Assembly: GCA_032388755.1 (NCBI GenBank)
Contig: CP135593.1
Location: 1-64,000, forward strand
Length of the DNA: 64,000 bases
From: Neisseria sp. DTU_2020_1000833_1_SI_GRL_NUU_006
GTDB taxonomy: Bacteria; Pseudomonadota; Gammaproteobacteria; Burkholderiales; Neisseriaceae
Direction: 5' to 3'
Position 1 is the first letter of the stretch. The number at the start of each line of letters is the position of its first letter. Under the pieces are notes generated by a model. The model ran no database searches, had not been told where the DNA came from, and saw only the letters and a program-made list of their open reading frames with translations. Made by a program: the position numbers and the translations under genes. Shown here piece after piece: positions 57,001 through 64,000 of this stretch.

Positions 57001-57220
57001 TACTCGATGCCTCATACAATCATGAAACTGCCTGCTTCCTAGCTTTAAATCATGCCTAAAAATCAAGTTTGTGTCATTTATTTATGGGTAAATCGGAGTT
57101 TGTTGCCATTTGTTGTTGTATGAAGGATACAGTTTGTGCTGAGGGAAATGTTGGTTTCGATAATCGGTTTGTATAGTACTATTTAAAACAAAAGTTTTTA
57201 TTTGAGGTGAGGGTGCTGCC

Positions 57221-57250
57221 GACAATTTAGGAAAAATATGTTAAATTGTC
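57221..57250. promoter_or_regulatory. Inverted repeat upstream of cysB
   Basis: GACAATTTA and TAAATTGTC, perfect 9-bp arms, 12-base spacer, 49 bases before the cysB ATG. The T-rich, dyad layout fits a LysR-type autoregulatory site. Confidence 0.55.
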
Positions 57251-57298
57251 TGCCATTTGTCGCACAAATCATACAAATATATAGAACACGAGCCGTTT

Positions 57299-58249
57299 AT
57301 GAAATTACAGCAATTACGGTATGCATTGGAGGTGTACCGGCATAATCTGAATGTGTCTGAAGCTGCTGAAGCCCTTTTTACCTCCCAGCCGGGTATTTCC
57401 AAGCAAATCAGGCTTCTTGAGGAGGAGTTGGGCGTACAGATTTTTATCCGCAGCGGCAAACGCGTGGTTTCTGTGTCGCAGCCCGGCAAGGCTGTGTTGG
57501 AAATTGTAGAACGGATTTTGCGCGATGTGCAGAATATTAAAAATATAGGCAGTGAGTTTACTGATCATGACAGTGGTTCGTTGATTGTTGCGACGACTCA
57601 TACGCAGGCACGTTATGCCCTGCCTTTGATTGTGGCGGAATTTGTCAAACGTTATCCGAAGGTAACACTGACCATCAAGCAGGGCAGTCCTGCGGCCATC
57701 GCCCAGATGGTTAGTAACGGAGAGGCGGATATTGCGATTGTAACTGAGCGTATCGATGAGCATCCGGAGTTGGGTAAATTAACTTGTTATGAATGGAATC
57801 ATGCGGTTATCGTGCCGCATGAACATCCTTTGTTGGATTGTAAAAATCCTTTGAGTATTGAGGATTTGGCCTCTTTTCCCTTGATTACTTATGAATTTGC
57901 GTTCAATCAGGGGAGTAGTATTGCCCGGGCTTTTAATAAAGCCAGATTAGAGCAGCCCGATGTTGTGTTGTCGGCAGCGGACACGGATGTTTTAAAGACG
58001 TATGTCCGTTTGGGTCTTGGTGTCGGGTTGATGGCGAAGATGGCTTACGATCCTGAGAATGACACGGATCTGGAATTAGTGGACGCCTCACATTTGTTTG
58101 AGTCGTCTCCAACTTGGATTGCCGTTAGGAAAGATACCTATCTTAGGGGGTATGCATATGATTTTATAGAATTGTTCGCGCCTAAGTTGACGCGTGAAGT
58201 GGTCGATAGAACGCTTTATGCTCCAGTAGTCGAGGACTTTTCTATTTGA
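57299..58249 (+). CDS. cysB: LysR-type regulator CysB
   Basis: CysB controls sulfate uptake and cysteine synthesis genes, responding to N-acetylserine. The 316-residue product has the N-terminal winged HTH (MKLQQLRYALEVYRHNLNVS, AAEALFTSQPGISKQIRLLE) and the CysB-type effector domain with IVATTHTQARYALP and PLITYEFAFNQGSS, which contains residues of the anion/effector pocket. ATG 57299 is the CysB family start. It stands alone; cysE is about 48 kb upstream in this window. Confidence 0.93.
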   Translation: MKLQQLRYALEVYRHNLNVSEAAEALFTSQPGISKQIRLLEEELGVQIFIRSGKRVVSVSQPGKAVLEIVERILRDVQNIKNIGSEFTDHDSGSLIVATTHTQARYALPLIVAEFVKRYPKVTLTIKQGSPAAIAQMVSNGEADIAIVTERIDEHPELGKLTCYEWNHAVIVPHEHPLLDCKNPLSIEDLASFPLITYEFAFNQGSSIARAFNKARLEQPDVVLSAADTDVLKTYVRLGLGVGLMAKMAYDPENDTDLELVDASHLFESSPTWIAVRKDTYLRGYAYDFIELFAPKLTREVVDRTLYAPVVEDFSI

Positions 58250-58717
58250 TTGTTTAGTTGAAATACGCCTGATGGTGCAAGAGGTCGTCTGGAAACGGGC
58301 GGTTTTGATTTTGTCAGAACCGTGCTTTCAGACGACCTTTTAGTTTTGCCGTATGCTTGGTTTGAATATTTCTATGTTTTTAAAGGTGTGTTTCTTGTAA
58401 GGATGCAGAGTTTGATAAACCCAAGGTGTCGAGGGTAGGAAGGCTGATTATTTAATCGGAACTGTTTTCAGAGCTAGAAACAAAAGTGTTCTGCACCTTC
58501 CGTTTAGATATTGTATTCGCTGCAATCCTTGAGTATTTTTGAAAACCCCAGATTCGGATTCCTACCTGCGCGGAAATGAAGGATATTGGGTGTTTTTTAT
58601 TTTAATTGATTATAGAAGGTCGTCTGAAAACCTGATTTGTCAGGAATTTCAGACGGCCTTTGGGTGATTGGGGGAAGCGTTTGCCAAATATAGGAAGCTG
58701 CTGTTTTGTACTTATTG
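58250..58717. other. Region between cysB and the sensor kinase
   Basis: A long imperfect DUS inverted pair (58282-58340, one arm reads GTCGTCTGG), a decayed dRS3/NIME stretch near 58556-58585, and a DUS hairpin at 58616-58661. No gene is supported. Confidence 0.55.
58616..58661. terminator. DUS hairpin with one AG-DUS arm
   Basis: AAGGTCGTCTGAAAACCTGA and the arm TTTCAGACGGCCTTTGG. The second arm has the GGCCGTCTGAA dialect; a G-T pair keeps the stem. Confidence 0.65.
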
Positions 58718-60061
58718 TCAGGCTCTCTCCAGCCATGCACTCAAACCTCCTCCGTCGCGGTTTTCAAGTTTCAACGTCAGGCCGTGGAGTTTGGCGATGT
58801 GTTCGGCGATGGACAAACCCAGTCCGCTGCCTTGGGCATTTTGTCCGGCAGGACGGTAGAAACGTTCTTTAATCCGCGACAGGTGTTCGGGGGCGATGCC
58901 GGTGCCTTGGTCACGTACTTCGATACGGTCAGCGTGAAAATACAGTCCAACCTCGCTGTTTTCGGGTGAATAGCGCACAGCGTTGTCGAGCAGGTTGCGC
59001 AACATGAGTTGCAGTAGCGCGTCGTCGCCTTGCAGGAGGGGCGGCTCGGCAAGAAATTCGCGCTTGAGGCGGATGCGTTTTTCGCGGGCGGGGAGGTTGG
59101 TGTTTTGCAGCACTTGGCTGCTGAGGCTCTCCCAATTGATGGGGGTGGTATTTTTCAGGCCTTGTTCGGGATCGAGCCGTGCCAGCGTGAGCAGTTGGTT
59201 GATTAGGTGTTCGGCGCGGTTGAGGCTTTGTTGGATTTGTTGCAGGTGGTAGGGCTGTTCGGCAGTGTCGCTGAGGGCGAGGACTTCGGCCTGCACTTTC
59301 AATGCGGCAAGCGGGCTGCGCAGTTCGTGGGCAGCATCGGAGGTAAAGCGTTGTTCGCGTTCGATGCTGGTCTGAACGCGGGCGAACAGGCGGTTGAGGG
59401 CGTCGACCAGGGTTTGGGTTTCCTGCGGTACGGCGCGGCTGACGGGGGCAAGGTTGTCGGCGCGGCGTTCGGACAATTCTGATGCGAGCTCTTTCAGCGG
59501 GTAGATGCTGCGTTTGACCGCCAGATGCAGTAGCAACACCATCAGCGGCAGAACAAGCAGCGAGGCGGCAAGGTGCGCCCAAACAATATTCCACAAAATT
59601 TCAAGGCGGTTACGCCAAGGTTGGGCGACGGCGACTGTCTGTCCGGTTTTCCCGTCGTGGTAATAGATGACGCGTAGGCTTTTTTCCTGCCAAGGCTTCC
59701 CGATGTCGGTGAAGCCGGAAATTTTGCGGAATGGAATTTCTTTACCCCTTTTGTCTGAGAGCAACAGCCTGCCGTCTGCATTCCAGACGGAAATGCCGTT
59801 TTGTTTGTCTTCTGCAAAACCGGTGTGGCCTTTGCCCAGGCTTTTTTTAACTTTGGGCAGCAGCACGGCTTTTTCCGGTTCGATGTAGGGCAGTGATTGG
59901 GCAAGGTCGCTCATCTGACTGTCGGCGGATTCGTTCAGTTCGTGTAACGCCATTGCCAGTGAAACAGCGTTGGCGGCGAACCATGCCAAGAGCAGTCCGC
60001 TGCCGATATAGAGTATCAGGCGTTTGCGGATAGAAGTTTCGGGCGGAAGCTTTTTAAACAT
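58718..60061 (-). CDS. Sensor histidine kinase (QseC/PmrB-like)
   Basis: A 447-residue membrane sensor kinase. TM1 lies at about 15-38 and TM2 at about 165-185, with a periplasmic sensor loop between. A HAMP linker follows, then the H-box FTSDAAHELRSPLAAL (His near 245), N-box LLDNAVRYSPEN, G1 VRDQGTGIAPEHL and G2 GQNAQGSGLGLSIAEHI. Its partner response regulator starts 58 bases upstream and is of the QseB/PmrA type, so the pair is a PmrAB/QseBC-like system. The sensed signal (iron, antimicrobial peptide or other) is not visible. Contains no uptake sequence of note. Confidence 0.9.
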   Translation of the reverse strand: MFKKLPPETSIRKRLILYIGSGLLLAWFAANAVSLAMALHELNESADSQMSDLAQSLPYIEPEKAVLLPKVKKSLGKGHTGFAEDKQNGISVWNADGRLLLSDKRGKEIPFRKISGFTDIGKPWQEKSLRVIYYHDGKTGQTVAVAQPWRNRLEILWNIVWAHLAASLLVLPLMVLLLHLAVKRSIYPLKELASELSERRADNLAPVSRAVPQETQTLVDALNRLFARVQTSIEREQRFTSDAAHELRSPLAALKVQAEVLALSDTAEQPYHLQQIQQSLNRAEHLINQLLTLARLDPEQGLKNTTPINWESLSSQVLQNTNLPAREKRIRLKREFLAEPPLLQGDDALLQLMLRNLLDNAVRYSPENSEVGLYFHADRIEVRDQGTGIAPEHLSRIKERFYRPAGQNAQGSGLGLSIAEHIAKLHGLTLKLENRDGGGLSAWLERA

Positions 60062-60119
60062 GGAACGACCTTTTTGTGCAAGGGGGCTGTTTCTTCAATT
60101 TTTGCGTTTTCAGACGACC

Positions 60120-60782
60120 TTAAGGCATTTCTCCGAGTTGGTAACCCAATCCGCGCTTGGTTTGAATCACGGATGAACCGATTTTTTTGCGCAGGTTGTG
60201 GATATGCACTTCGACCGCGTTGCTTTCAACTTCTTGATCCCAGCCGTATAGTTTGTCTTCGATATGGGCGCGGCTGATGATGTGTTTCGGATTGGCGACC
60301 AGCATTTCCAGCAGCCGCCATTCGCGCGCGGTCAGGTTCAGCGGCTTGCCGCCGAGTGTGGCGGTTTGGGCGGAGGTATCCAAATACAGGCTGCCGAAGG
60401 TCAGGCCGCTGTCGCTGCGTCCGTGGCTGCGGCGCACCAAGGCATTCAGCCGTGCTTCAAGTTCTTCCAATGCGAAGGGTTTGCACAGGTAATCGTCCGC
60501 GCCGCTGTTCAACCCGGTCAGGCGGTCGGGCAGCGCATCGCGTGCCGTCAGAATCAGCACGGGTAGCGTCAGACCTTGTTTGCGCCAGTGCCGCAATATT
60601 TCTATGCCGTCGATGTTCGGCAGCCCCAAATCCAACACCGCCGCATCATAAGGCGCAGCCAGTGGTGCGGACTGTCCTTGAGCGCCATCTGAAAACCAGT
60701 CCACCGCCATACCGAGCTTTTTCAGCCCGGCGGCAATGCCGTCGCCGATGTGCGGGTCGTCTTCCACCAGCAGGATACGCAT
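60120..60782 (-). CDS. OmpR-family response regulator (QseB/PmrA-like)
   Basis: A 220-residue response regulator: receiver domain (1-120) with acidic pair EDD at 7-9, phospho-acceptor Asp51 in VLDLGLP, and Lys near 102 in YLCKPF, then a winged-helix DNA-binding domain (125-220) with the recognition region SNAVEVHIHNLRKKIG. Its stop codon TAA overlaps an uptake sequence (CTTAAGGTCGTC). It is the first gene of the two-component operon. CTTAAG-N5-CTTAAG boxes, as bound by PmrA and QseB, lie about 310-400 bases upstream, before the PepSY gene. Confidence 0.9.
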   Translation of the reverse strand: MRILLVEDDPHIGDGIAAGLKKLGMAVDWFSDGAQGQSAPLAAPYDAAVLDLGLPNIDGIEILRHWRKQGLTLPVLILTARDALPDRLTGLNSGADDYLCKPFALEELEARLNALVRRSHGRSDSGLTFGSLYLDTSAQTATLGGKPLNLTAREWRLLEMLVANPKHIISRAHIEDKLYGWDQEVESNAVEVHIHNLRKKIGSSVIQTKRGLGYQLGEMP

Positions 60783-61088
60783 AAAGATACTCCTGTTTGT
60801 TCGGATAAATGCAGTGAATTCAAATCAAGACGCTCTGCCCCGCCATTTCCCGCCTTCGCAAGAAAAGGCATGGCGAAAACCGGGTGCCTCTATTTTAATT
60901 GGCTCTATATGATATGGATTATATAGCGGATTGGCTTGAAACTCGTTTTGTTGTACTGCCTTGCTTCAAAACAATAATGTAAGACAGGGTCGTCTGAAAA
61001 CCAAAGTCGGGATGGCAATGGAACATCATGCAGACTGCCCGCTTTACCCTTGGTTTCAGGCTGAGGCCTGTCATTAAAACAGGCTGGG

Positions 61089-61105
61089 CTTAAGTAGAAC
61101 TTAAG
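61089..61105. promoter_or_regulatory. PmrA/QseB-type box, upstream copy
   Basis: CTTAAG-TAGAA-CTTAAG, two exact half-sites with a 5-base spacer, the arrangement recognised by PmrA and QseB in enterobacteria. 181 bases before the PepSY start. Confidence 0.65.
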
Positions 61106-61172
61106 AAATTTTGGAGGAATAAATATAAAATAAAAACAATAATTTGAATAAAATTTATAGAAAAATCTTTTT

Positions 61173-61189
61173 CTTAAGGTTCGCTTAAG
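61173..61189 (+). promoter_or_regulatory. PmrA/QseB-type box, promoter-proximal copy
   Basis: CTTAAG-GTTCG-CTTAAG, again exact, followed 10 bases on by TTTAAT (61200-61205), a likely -10. The second half-site takes the -35 position, as in PmrA-activated promoters. Confidence 0.7.
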
Positions 61190-61285
61190 TTTGGCTTGTT
61201 TTAATACGCTCAATCCAGCAGACACTGTTGGCAGATTTCAAATACACAAACATTTTTATTTTTATCCGACAAAAAAGGAAACATC

Positions 61286-61822
61286 ATGAAATTCAGCAAA
61301 AAAGGTCTCATCATCGCCGTCGCAACCGCTCTGACCATCGGTACTGCCAGTGTCGGTGCATATGCCGCAGGTGCCATAATACCCGGAACCAAAGCCGCCG
61401 CTTTCTCCAGTAGCAAAATCAGTGCCGCCCAAGCTGTCGATTACGCAGTGGCCAAAATTCCCGGCCGCGCCGTCGAAGTCGATTTCCGCCACAAAAACGG
61501 TCAGAGCTACTATAAAGTAGAAATAGTTGCCGATGACCAGAAACAAGAAGTCTTCGTCGATGCAGCCAACGGGCACATCATCGAAAGCCGCCCGGACTAC
61601 GACAAAAAACCGCTCCAACCGCTGCCGAACACCAATATTTCCCTGAAACAGGCGATTGCCGCAGCCGAAGCCGAAACAGGCGGCCGCGCGAAGGATGCCG
61701 ATTTGAGCTATAAAAAAGGCCCGTCGGTTTATAAAGTGGAAACCGTCAACGGCATCCAAAAATACGAAGTACGCGTCGATGCCAACAGCGGTCAGGTACT
61801 GTCTTCACACATCGATTTATAA
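61286..61822 (+). CDS. PepSY-domain periplasmic protein
   Basis: A 178-residue exported protein with a signal peptide (hydrophobic 8-27, cleavage after AYA) and two PepSY domains: ISAAQAVDYAVAKIPGRAVEVDF with VFVDAANGHIIES, and ISLKQAIAAAEAETGGRAKDADL with VRVDANSGQVLSS. PepSY domains are thought to inhibit proteases or modulate sensors. The gene is divergent from a PmrAB-like two-component system and has two of its predicted boxes upstream, so I infer that it is a main target and may feed back on the sensor. AAAAAGGAAA precedes the ATG. Confidence 0.88.
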   Translation: MKFSKKGLIIAVATALTIGTASVGAYAAGAIIPGTKAAAFSSSKISAAQAVDYAVAKIPGRAVEVDFRHKNGQSYYKVEIVADDQKQEVFVDAANGHIIESRPDYDKKPLQPLPNTNISLKQAIAAAEAETGGRAKDADLSYKKGPSVYKVETVNGIQKYEVRVDANSGQVLSSHIDL

Positions 61823-61850
61823 AGTAAAAACCGATTCGTGGCGACATGTT

Positions 61851-61895
61851 AAAAGGTCGTCTGAAATCCCAAATCAGGTTTCAGACGACCTTTTA
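61851..61895 (+). terminator. DUS hairpin after the PepSY gene
   Basis: AAAAGGTCGTCTGAAATC and GGTTTCAGACGACCTTTTAA around about 12 bases. Confidence 0.75.
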
Positions 61896-62009
61896 ATATT
61901 TTGATTCTGCAAAAAACGTCCGCAAGCTGCCCAAATAGATTTAAAATCCTTATCTTTTGATGACAAAGGTCGTCTGAAAACCGTTTCGATAAATAATCAG
62001 GAGCAAAAT

Positions 62010-62924
62010 ATGCAAGCGAACACCTTAATCAAAACCCTTTCTGCTGCTGCGCTAGCCGTTATGTTGGCAGCCTGCGGCGGTCAAAAAGACAGCGCACCTG
62101 CCGCATCCGCCGCATCGCCGGCCGCCGACAACGGCGCGGCGAAAAAGGAAATCGTCTTCGGCACAACCGTCGGCGACTTTGGCGACATGGTCAAAGATCA
62201 AATCCAACCTGCGCTGGAGAAAAAAGGCTACACCGTCAAACTGGTCGAGTTTACCGACTACGTCCGTCCCAACCTTGCTTTGGCCGAAGGCGAGCTGGAC
62301 ATCAATATTTTCCAACACAAACCTTATTTGGATGACTTTAAAAAAGAACACAAATTAGACATTACTGAGACTTTCCAAGTGCCGACTGCGCCTTTGGGCC
62401 TGTATCCGGGCAAACTGAAATCTTTGGACGAAGTCAAAGACGGCAGCAGTGTTTCCGCGCCTAACGACCCGTCCAACTTCGCCCGTGCGCTGGTGATGTT
62501 GAACGAATTGGGTTGGGTTAAGTTGAAAGACGGCGTTAATCCGCTGACTGCTTCCAAAGCAGACATCGCCGAAAATCCGAAAAACATCAAAATCGTAGAA
62601 CTTGAAGCCGCGCAACTGCCACGCAGCCGCGCCGATGTTGATTTCGCCATCGTAAACGGCAACTATGCCATGAGCAGCGGTATGAAGCTGACCGAAGCCC
62701 TGTTCCAAGAGCCGAGCTTTGCCTATGTTAACTGGGCAGCAGTCAAAACTGCCGATAAAGACAGCCAATGGCTCAAAGATGTAACCGAAGCCTATAACTC
62801 CGATGAGTTCAAAGCCTATGCGCACAAACGCTTCGAAGGCTATAAATATCCTGCTGCATGGCGTGAAGATGCAGCTGTCGGTGCAAAAGCCGAAGCAGCC
62901 TCTACGGCTTCGGCAGCAAAATAA
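62010..62924 (+). CDS. metQ: Methionine-binding lipoprotein MetQ
   Basis: MetQ is the substrate-binding lipoprotein of the MetNIQ methionine importer; the meningococcal version (GNA1946) is a vaccine antigen. The 304-residue product has signal and lipobox LAVMLAACGG (Cys near 23), an Ala-rich linker, and the NlpA-family core with EIVFGTTVGDFGDMVKDQI, VRPNLALAEGELDINIFQHKPYL in part, and the closing FKAYAHKRFEGY. metN and metI are not next to it here. A DUS and AGGAG lie directly before the start. Confidence 0.95.
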   Translation: MQANTLIKTLSAAALAVMLAACGGQKDSAPAASAASPAADNGAAKKEIVFGTTVGDFGDMVKDQIQPALEKKGYTVKLVEFTDYVRPNLALAEGELDINIFQHKPYLDDFKKEHKLDITETFQVPTAPLGLYPGKLKSLDEVKDGSSVSAPNDPSNFARALVMLNELGWVKLKDGVNPLTASKADIAENPKNIKIVELEAAQLPRSRADVDFAIVNGNYAMSSGMKLTEALFQEPSFAYVNWAAVKTADKDSQWLKDVTEAYNSDEFKAYAHKRFEGYKYPAAWREDAAVGAKAEAASTASAAK

Positions 62925-62942
62925 GCAGTAAACTTCAAAAGT

Positions 62943-62991
62943 AAAAAAAGGTCGTCTGAAAACCCAAATAAGGTTTCAGACGACCTTTTTT
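62943..62991 (+). terminator. DUS hairpin terminator of metQ
   Basis: AAAAAAGGTCGTCTGAAAACC and GGTTTCAGACGACCTTTTTT, an extended stem with T run. Confidence 0.8.
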
Positions 62992-63204
62992 AGATTGGTT
63001 TTTATAAACAGTGTGCGTGAATTGAAAATCTTGTTGTGCTGCCAATTGAAAGAAAATTTAATGCTGTTCTTTCTATCTCAGTATGTTTTGTGTAGGCAGG
63101 GTAGAATGAACGGGTTAATGAATAAAATATATCCTAAATGAAGTGGGGATGATATTTGTCCCAAACCTGCGTTGATAGGGGATTACATATTTCTTGGAAC
63201 TCAT
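62992..63204. other. Gene-free stretch between metQ and cytochrome c5
   Basis: About 210 AT-rich bases in which I see no gene, repeat or uptake sequence. Confidence 0.5.
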
Positions 63205-63236
63205 AAAAAACGCACCTTGTTCAAAGGTGCGTTTTT
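63205..63236 (-). terminator. Intrinsic terminator downstream of cytochrome c5
   Basis: AAAAAACGCACCTT and AAGGTGCGTTTTT with a 5-base loop and T/A tails on both strands. Confidence 0.9.
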
Positions 63237-63265
63237 GATGGGATATATGGCGTTTTTTGAACAAA

Positions 63266-64000
63266 TCAGAATTTAGCGCCTGATTGGTTGGCCATGTAGT
63301 CGACCGCTGCTTTGACTTCATCATCGCTCAGGCCGGCGTTGCCACCTTTTGCAGGCATGGCGTTGAAGCCTTCGAGAGCGTGTTTGTGCAGGGTTTCTTT
63401 ACCTTGTTTGATGCGCGAAGCCCATTCGTCTTTTTTACCTATGCCTGGAATGCCGGGGACTGCGCCGCCGTGACATGCCTGACAGGTTGCTTCGAAAACT
63501 TTTTTACCGTCTGCGCCGGAGGCCGCAGGAGCGGCTGCGCCTTTGTCTTCGGCTTTAGGTGCATCGGCTGCGGGGGCAGAGCCGGCAGCGGCCGGTGCGG
63601 AGGCGGCTGCATTGCCTGAAGCGGCTTGATCGGCAGGTGCTGCGGCATCCGGATCAGGGAAGGTACCGCCGCTCTTGTTCGCCATGTAAGTGATGACGCG
63701 TTTGAGTTCTTGGTCGGTCAAATCGGCTGCGCCGCCTTTTGCAGGCATGGCGTTAAAGCCGTTCAGAGCGTGTTGGAAAAGAGTATCGAAGCCTTGGGCG
63801 ATACGGGGCGCCCAGTTGCCGTTATTTTCGATTTTCGGCGCGTTGGGTACGGAGCTGTCTGCGCCGTGGCACTGGATACAGATTTTGTTGAAAATCTGAT
63901 CGCCTTTGCGTTCGCCTACCGGAATGCCGTCTCCCAAGGTAAGCTGTCCTACGGGCTGGATGCGGGTTTGGGTAGCAGTTTCGGAAGATTGGGCAACGTC
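63266..64000 (-). CDS. Di-heme cytochrome c5 (5' end beyond the window)
   Basis: A membrane-anchored or periplasmic cytochrome with two heme c domains, carrying electrons to terminal oxidases or the nitrite reductase AniA in Neisseria. Within the window 244 residues are visible. Each domain has a CXXCH heme site, CIQCH and CQACH, and a distal methionine in FNAMPAKGG, and the two are joined by an Ala/Pro linker of about 45 residues. The coding frame continues through base 64000 (reading DVAQSSETATQTRIQP), so the N terminus with signal/anchor is cut off; an internal TTG at 63937 is not the start. It matches the neisserial c5 layout. Confidence 0.92.
   Translation of the reverse strand, partial: DVAQSSETATQTRIQPVGQLTLGDGIPVGERKGDQIFNKICIQCHGADSSVPNAPKIENNGNWAPRIAQGFDTLFQHALNGFNAMPAKGGAADLTDQELKRVITYMANKSGGTFPDPDAAAPADQAASGNAAASAPAAAGSAPAADAPKAEDKGAAAPAASGADGKKVFEATCQACHGGAVPGIPGIGKKDEWASRIKQGKETLHKHALEGFNAMPAKGGNAGLSDDEVKAAVDYMANQSGAKF

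Larger units (their letters stand above)
56862..57298. other. Divergent region rmpM / cysB
   Basis: Carries the rmpM promoter with a 10-bp inverted repeat (56963-56996), an inverted repeat before cysB (57221-57250) and 200 bases of AT-rich sequence between them. No uptake sequence and no gene. Confidence 0.6.
60783..61285. other. Divergent regulatory region between the response regulator and PepSY gene
   Basis: About 500 bases with a single DUS near 60988, AT-rich toward the right, and two exact CTTAAG direct-repeat boxes. Short open frames here have no support. Confidence 0.6.

Noticed and set aside
60905..61225. A minus-strand open frame between the response regulator and PepSY gene
   Set aside because: It covers the promoter boxes, is low complexity and lacks a start signal.
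1..64000. Prophage, insertion sequence, rRNA or tRNA genes
   Set aside because: No transposase, integrase, phage structural gene, rRNA segment or cloverleaf was recognised on either strand.

Overview
The window is chromosomal DNA from a Neisseria species. It is saturated with a 12-base DNA uptake sequence, AGGTCGTCTGAA, present in several dozen copies on both strands and often as inverted pairs that double as terminators. This is the uptake dialect described for the N. mucosa / N. sicca / N. macacae group, not the ATGCCGTCTGAA dialect of meningococcus and gonococcus. Five Correia elements, dRS3-type 20-bp palindromes and many proteins of typically neisserial type (RmpM, NlpA-type MetQ, DMP19, PldA, FetA-like receptor) agree with this. 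Base 1 is the A of the dnaA start codon, so the window probably begins at the conventional chromosome origin.

Layout: 1-12.4 kb holds dnaA-dnaN, darP, pmbA, a glycosyltransferase, dusA, a lipoprotein phosphatase, cysE and the grpE/dnaK chaperone genes. 12.5-20.4 kb holds a HerA-like ATPase, a DUF4145 gene that appears inserted beside prlC, prlC itself, a small glycosyltransferase, an MscS channel and a histidine-rich metal-binding protein. 20.4-25.8 kb is the branched-chain amino acid operon ilvI-ilvN-(ABM monooxygenase)-ilvC plus a polyamine-binding lipoprotein. 26-37.4 kb has rpsT, pldA, a DUF502 protein, aspS, an AT-rich accessory PIG-L deacetylase, lpxH, dacB and hisC-hisB. 37.4-44 kb has a TonB-dependent receptor, the pdxJ-acpS-mutT operon and metK. 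44-52.9 kb has apbE-nqrM, small lipoprotein and zinc-finger genes, DMP19, recO, ybaB, dnaX, an aldose epimerase and mltB. 53-64 kb has the rpsF-priB-rpsR-rplI operon, serS, rmpM, cysB, a two-component system with a divergent PepSY gene, metQ and a di-heme cytochrome c5 cut by the window end.

Most genes are core housekeeping functions. No prophage, insertion sequence transposase, CRISPR array, rRNA or tRNA was seen. The more interesting signals are regulatory or structural: (1) a structured metK 5' leader with promoter, GNRA hairpin and intrinsic terminator, which looks like a riboswitch or attenuator of a class I cannot name; (2) an A-AAA-AAG slippery site in frame in dnaX followed eight codons later by a -1 frame stop, with seven uptake sequences packed just downstream; (3) two exact CTTAAG-N5-CTTAAG PmrA/QseB-type boxes between a PmrAB/QseBC-like system and a PepSY gene; (4) a 195-bp direct repeat that duplicates the prlC 3' end around a DUF4145 gene; (5) an AT-rich island with nested palindromes before a PIG-L deacetylase; and (6) a helix-turn-helix-like N-terminal domain on HisB together with a perfect palindrome at the hisC promoter.
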